Source: Victivallales bacterium
GTDB taxonomy: Bacteria; Verrucomicrobiota; Lentisphaeria; Oligosphaerales; Oligosphaeraceae
DNA: 6,150 nt
NCBI GenBank assembly: GCA_017615955.1
Contig: JAFZZD010000330.1
Span: 1-6,150, forward strand
Direction of reading: 5' to 3'
Position 1 is the stretch's first letter; each line of letters begins with the position of its first letter. This document shows, in pieces, positions 4,460-6,150 of this stretch. The notes beneath the pieces are model-generated. The model made no database searches. It saw nothing but the letters and a program-made list of their open reading frames with translations, and was not told the DNA's origin. A program made the translations under genes and the position numbers.

Positions 4460-6078
4460 TTCGGCACCTGCGGGTTGAGATGTGTTTGCAGCCAATCCAG
4501 GAAACCTGGCTCCGATGGCACTTTCACCCAGGAATCGTGGTATGTATCGGGGTATATCGTCATTTTGGGAGTGCCGCCAGCCTTCCGCAATGCGTCAATC
4601 ATATCGGTTGTGCGGCAGACTGGCACCAGATTGTCCAATTCGCCATGGAATGCCCAGATGGGCAGCTTTGTCAGTCTGCTTGCCTGGGCCGCATCGCCGC
4701 CGCCACAGATGGGCACGGCGCAGGCGAAACGCTCGGGAAAACGCTGTATGACATCCCAAGTGCCGTAGCCGCCCATGGAAATGCCCATTATGCAGACGCG
4801 CTCCCTGTCAATCGGCAATGTGGCAAGCAATTCATCCAGCAAAGCCATCGCCATTGAAAGGGGCCGTGACATGTTCTCTGGCATGGTGTGCCCCTTCAGG
4901 CTCCATGGCGTATCCACCCACTGCTTCAGAAGCGGGCATTGGGGCGCCGCAATGAAGGCGTTTATGCGTCCCGCCTCCGCCAGTTTTGCAAAGTCAGGCA
5001 ACACATGCACCAGCTGCGCCGTATTGTCCTCGCCACGCTCGCCCGCTCCATGCAGAAACAGAATCAAGGGGTATTTCCTGCCTGGTTCGCTATTTTTCGG
5101 CGCCAAAAGCCTGTAGCCCATGGTGCCCTTTGGAGAAGAGAACATCTTTGGCTTGAAGGCATTCAGCGCAGCCTCCTTCAAAATGACGCCGTCCTTGCCA
5201 GCCGTCAGTTCCACAAATGCGCCTACCCTTATGCTCATGGTGCGCCTGCCATGGCCGAATGGCAGTCCTGAAATGACGGGACCCTTTACAAATCTTGCAT
5301 ATTCAGCAAATATTGCTGGCAGATACTGCGGATTCTCGCAATCAGTAAAGTCACCGAATACCAGGCCTTTCAATGACTTGAGTATGCCGGCGGACTTGAG
5401 TTGCGCCAGCATCCTGTCCACCCTGTATGCGTCCTCCGAGATGTCCTCCACCGCCAGGATCGTGTTCTTCAGTTGCGGCAGATGTGGAGTGCCCAGCAGT
5501 GAAATCAGCATGGAGAAATTGCAGGGCACAATGGGCGCGGCGGAAACATGGCCTTCCTGTATCACCTGCAATTGCGCATCTGGCAGAATGGGGCATGGAT
5601 TGCCCTCGATGCAGGCCTTCAAGGAGGCAAGCGTGTCATTGATGTTGCGCTCGTCTTCCTGGCTGGCAGGCTCCTTCCCAAACTGGCTGAGCAGCATTGG
5701 GCCGTGTATGTGGTTGCAGCAGCCATGCCCCAGCGCGGCAAGATGCAATGCACTGACATCGCTGTAGCCGACTATGGGCAGGTTGCGGCGGCGCATGGCC
5801 TCCCAGTCAACGCTGTCCAAAATCCGGGTGACGCCAAAGCCGCCGCGAAGTGCCACCATCATTTCCACATCTGGATTTGCCAGCAGCTCGTTGAAGCAGC
5901 GCAGGCGTTCCGCGTCAGTGCCGTCCAGATAGCGCAACGGCTGCGCGGGGCGCGGCATGATGGCGTTTATGCCCCAGTCGCGCAGGCGCTTTCCCGCAAC
6001 GGCAAGCCGTTCCTCATCGCACACGCCGCTGAGCGAGAAGAAGCCAATGTTGCTGTAATGGAAAGGATTGCCTGTCAT
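4456..6078 (-). CDS. Fusion of an S66 LD-carboxypeptidase-like domain and an alpha/beta-hydrolase esterase
   Basis: The protein has 540 residues and two hydrolase domains. Residues about 8-300 match peptidase family S66 (LdcA, murein tetrapeptide LD-carboxypeptidase, which removes the terminal D-Ala from recycled muropeptides). RGGFGVTRILD (78-88), GYSD with Ser106, VEDISED with Glu211 and LPFGHG with His276 supply the expected Ser-Glu-His triad. Residues about 315-536 match the prolyl-oligopeptidase/PHB-depolymerase-like esterases: YPLILFLHGAGERG (336-349), GISMGGYG with Ser434, HGELDNLVP with Asp482, and TYHDSW with His514. The triad is again complete. There is no signal peptide or membrane segment, so a cytoplasmic location is inferred. 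The linker is nearly absent. ATG 6078 is the only normal start before an upstream in-frame stop, and no Shine-Dalgarno sequence precedes it. Its TGA overlaps the metF ATG, implying co-expression. The substrate of the esterase half is unknown. Confidence 0.9.
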   Translation of the reverse strand: MTGNPFHYSNIGFFSLSGVCDEERLAVAGKRLRDWGINAIMPRPAQPLRYLDGTDAERLRCFNELLANPDVEMMVALRGGFGVTRILDSVDWEAMRRRNLPIVGYSDVSALHLAALGHGCCNHIHGPMLLSQFGKEPASQEDERNINDTLASLKACIEGNPCPILPDAQLQVIQEGHVSAAPIVPCNFSMLISLLGTPHLPQLKNTILAVEDISEDAYRVDRMLAQLKSAGILKSLKGLVFGDFTDCENPQYLPAIFAEYARFVKGPVISGLPFGHGRRTMSIRVGAFVELTAGKDGVILKEAALNAFKPKMFSSPKGTMGYRLLAPKNSEPGRKYPLILFLHGAGERGEDNTAQLVHVLPDFAKLAEAGRINAFIAAPQCPLLKQWVDTPWSLKGHTMPENMSRPLSMAMALLDELLATLPIDRERVCIMGISMGGYGTWDVIQRFPERFACAVPICGGGDAAQASRLTKLPIWAFHGELDNLVPVCRTTDMIDALRKAGGTPKMTIYPDTYHDSWVKVPSEPGFLDWLQTHLNPQVPK

Positions 6079-6113
6079 AAGGTAGAGAAGTGTCTGTTTA
6101 CGGAAACATTAAT

Positions 6114-6136
6114 GTGAGCGCCGAAGCGGCGCTCAC
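6114..6136. repeat. GC-rich palindrome, copy B (10-bp arms, 3-base loop)
   Basis: Arms GTGAGCGCCG (6114-6123) and CGGCGCTCAC (6127-6136) are perfect reverse complements around AAG, followed on the plus strand by TCAGGTTG (6137-6144). Compared with copy A, the arms differ at one position with the matching change in the opposite arm (G:C versus A:T), plus one loop base and one flank base. The copy lies 35 bases before the S66-esterase start, in the same orientation relative to the gene as copy A to metH. Further sequence of the element may continue past the window edge. Confidence 0.8.
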
Positions 6137-6150
6137 TCAGGTTGACCAAC

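Noticed and set aside
6095..6108. TGTTT-ACGG-AAACA dyad upstream of the S66-esterase gene
   Set aside because: A five-pair AT-rich stem is weak and common by chance; no second copy in the same arrangement is seen.

Overview
The window looks like a moderately GC-rich bacterial chromosome segment in which every supported gene lies on the minus strand. No gene here fixes the taxon. A DUF1703-type AAA-ATPase-like/nuclease gene, a methionine synthase without its own reactivation domain, and GC-rich palindromic repeats together suggest an anaerobic, possibly gut-associated bacterium, perhaps of the Lentisphaerota/PVC group. That placement is inference.

Layout, read in transcription order (right to left). 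At the right edge, a GC-rich palindrome lies 35 bases before a 540-residue gene. This gene fuses an LD-carboxypeptidase-like (peptidase S66) domain to an alpha/beta-hydrolase esterase domain. Its stop overlaps the start of metF (methylenetetrahydrofolate reductase) as ATGA. One base after the metF stop begins a small gene for the methionine synthase reactivation (AdoMet-binding) domain. A 115-base AT-rich spacer follows, holding a TATAAT box and a second copy of the palindrome. Then comes metH, about 801 residues, with homocysteine, pterin and cobalamin modules but no activation domain. A 186-base spacer after metH carries a short-period TCTGCG-type repeat and an AT-rich ACACAGATT-type repeat. 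The 5' part of a DUF1703-like gene runs off the left edge.

Together metF, the reactivation protein and metH form the terminal methyl-transfer branch of methionine synthesis. MetF makes 5-methyl-THF, MetH passes the methyl group through cobalamin to homocysteine, and the separate reactivation protein would repair oxidised cobalamin by reductive methylation with AdoMet. The S66-esterase fusion is probably co-transcribed, but its link to methionine metabolism is unknown.

The most unusual signals are small palindromes. One interrupts the reactivation gene in frame and adds about seven residues to a conserved region. Two near-identical ones precede metH and the S66-esterase gene, and both of those genes lack an evident Shine-Dalgarno sequence at their best starts. 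No tRNA, rRNA, CRISPR array, insertion sequence, cobalamin riboswitch or SAM riboswitch was recognised.
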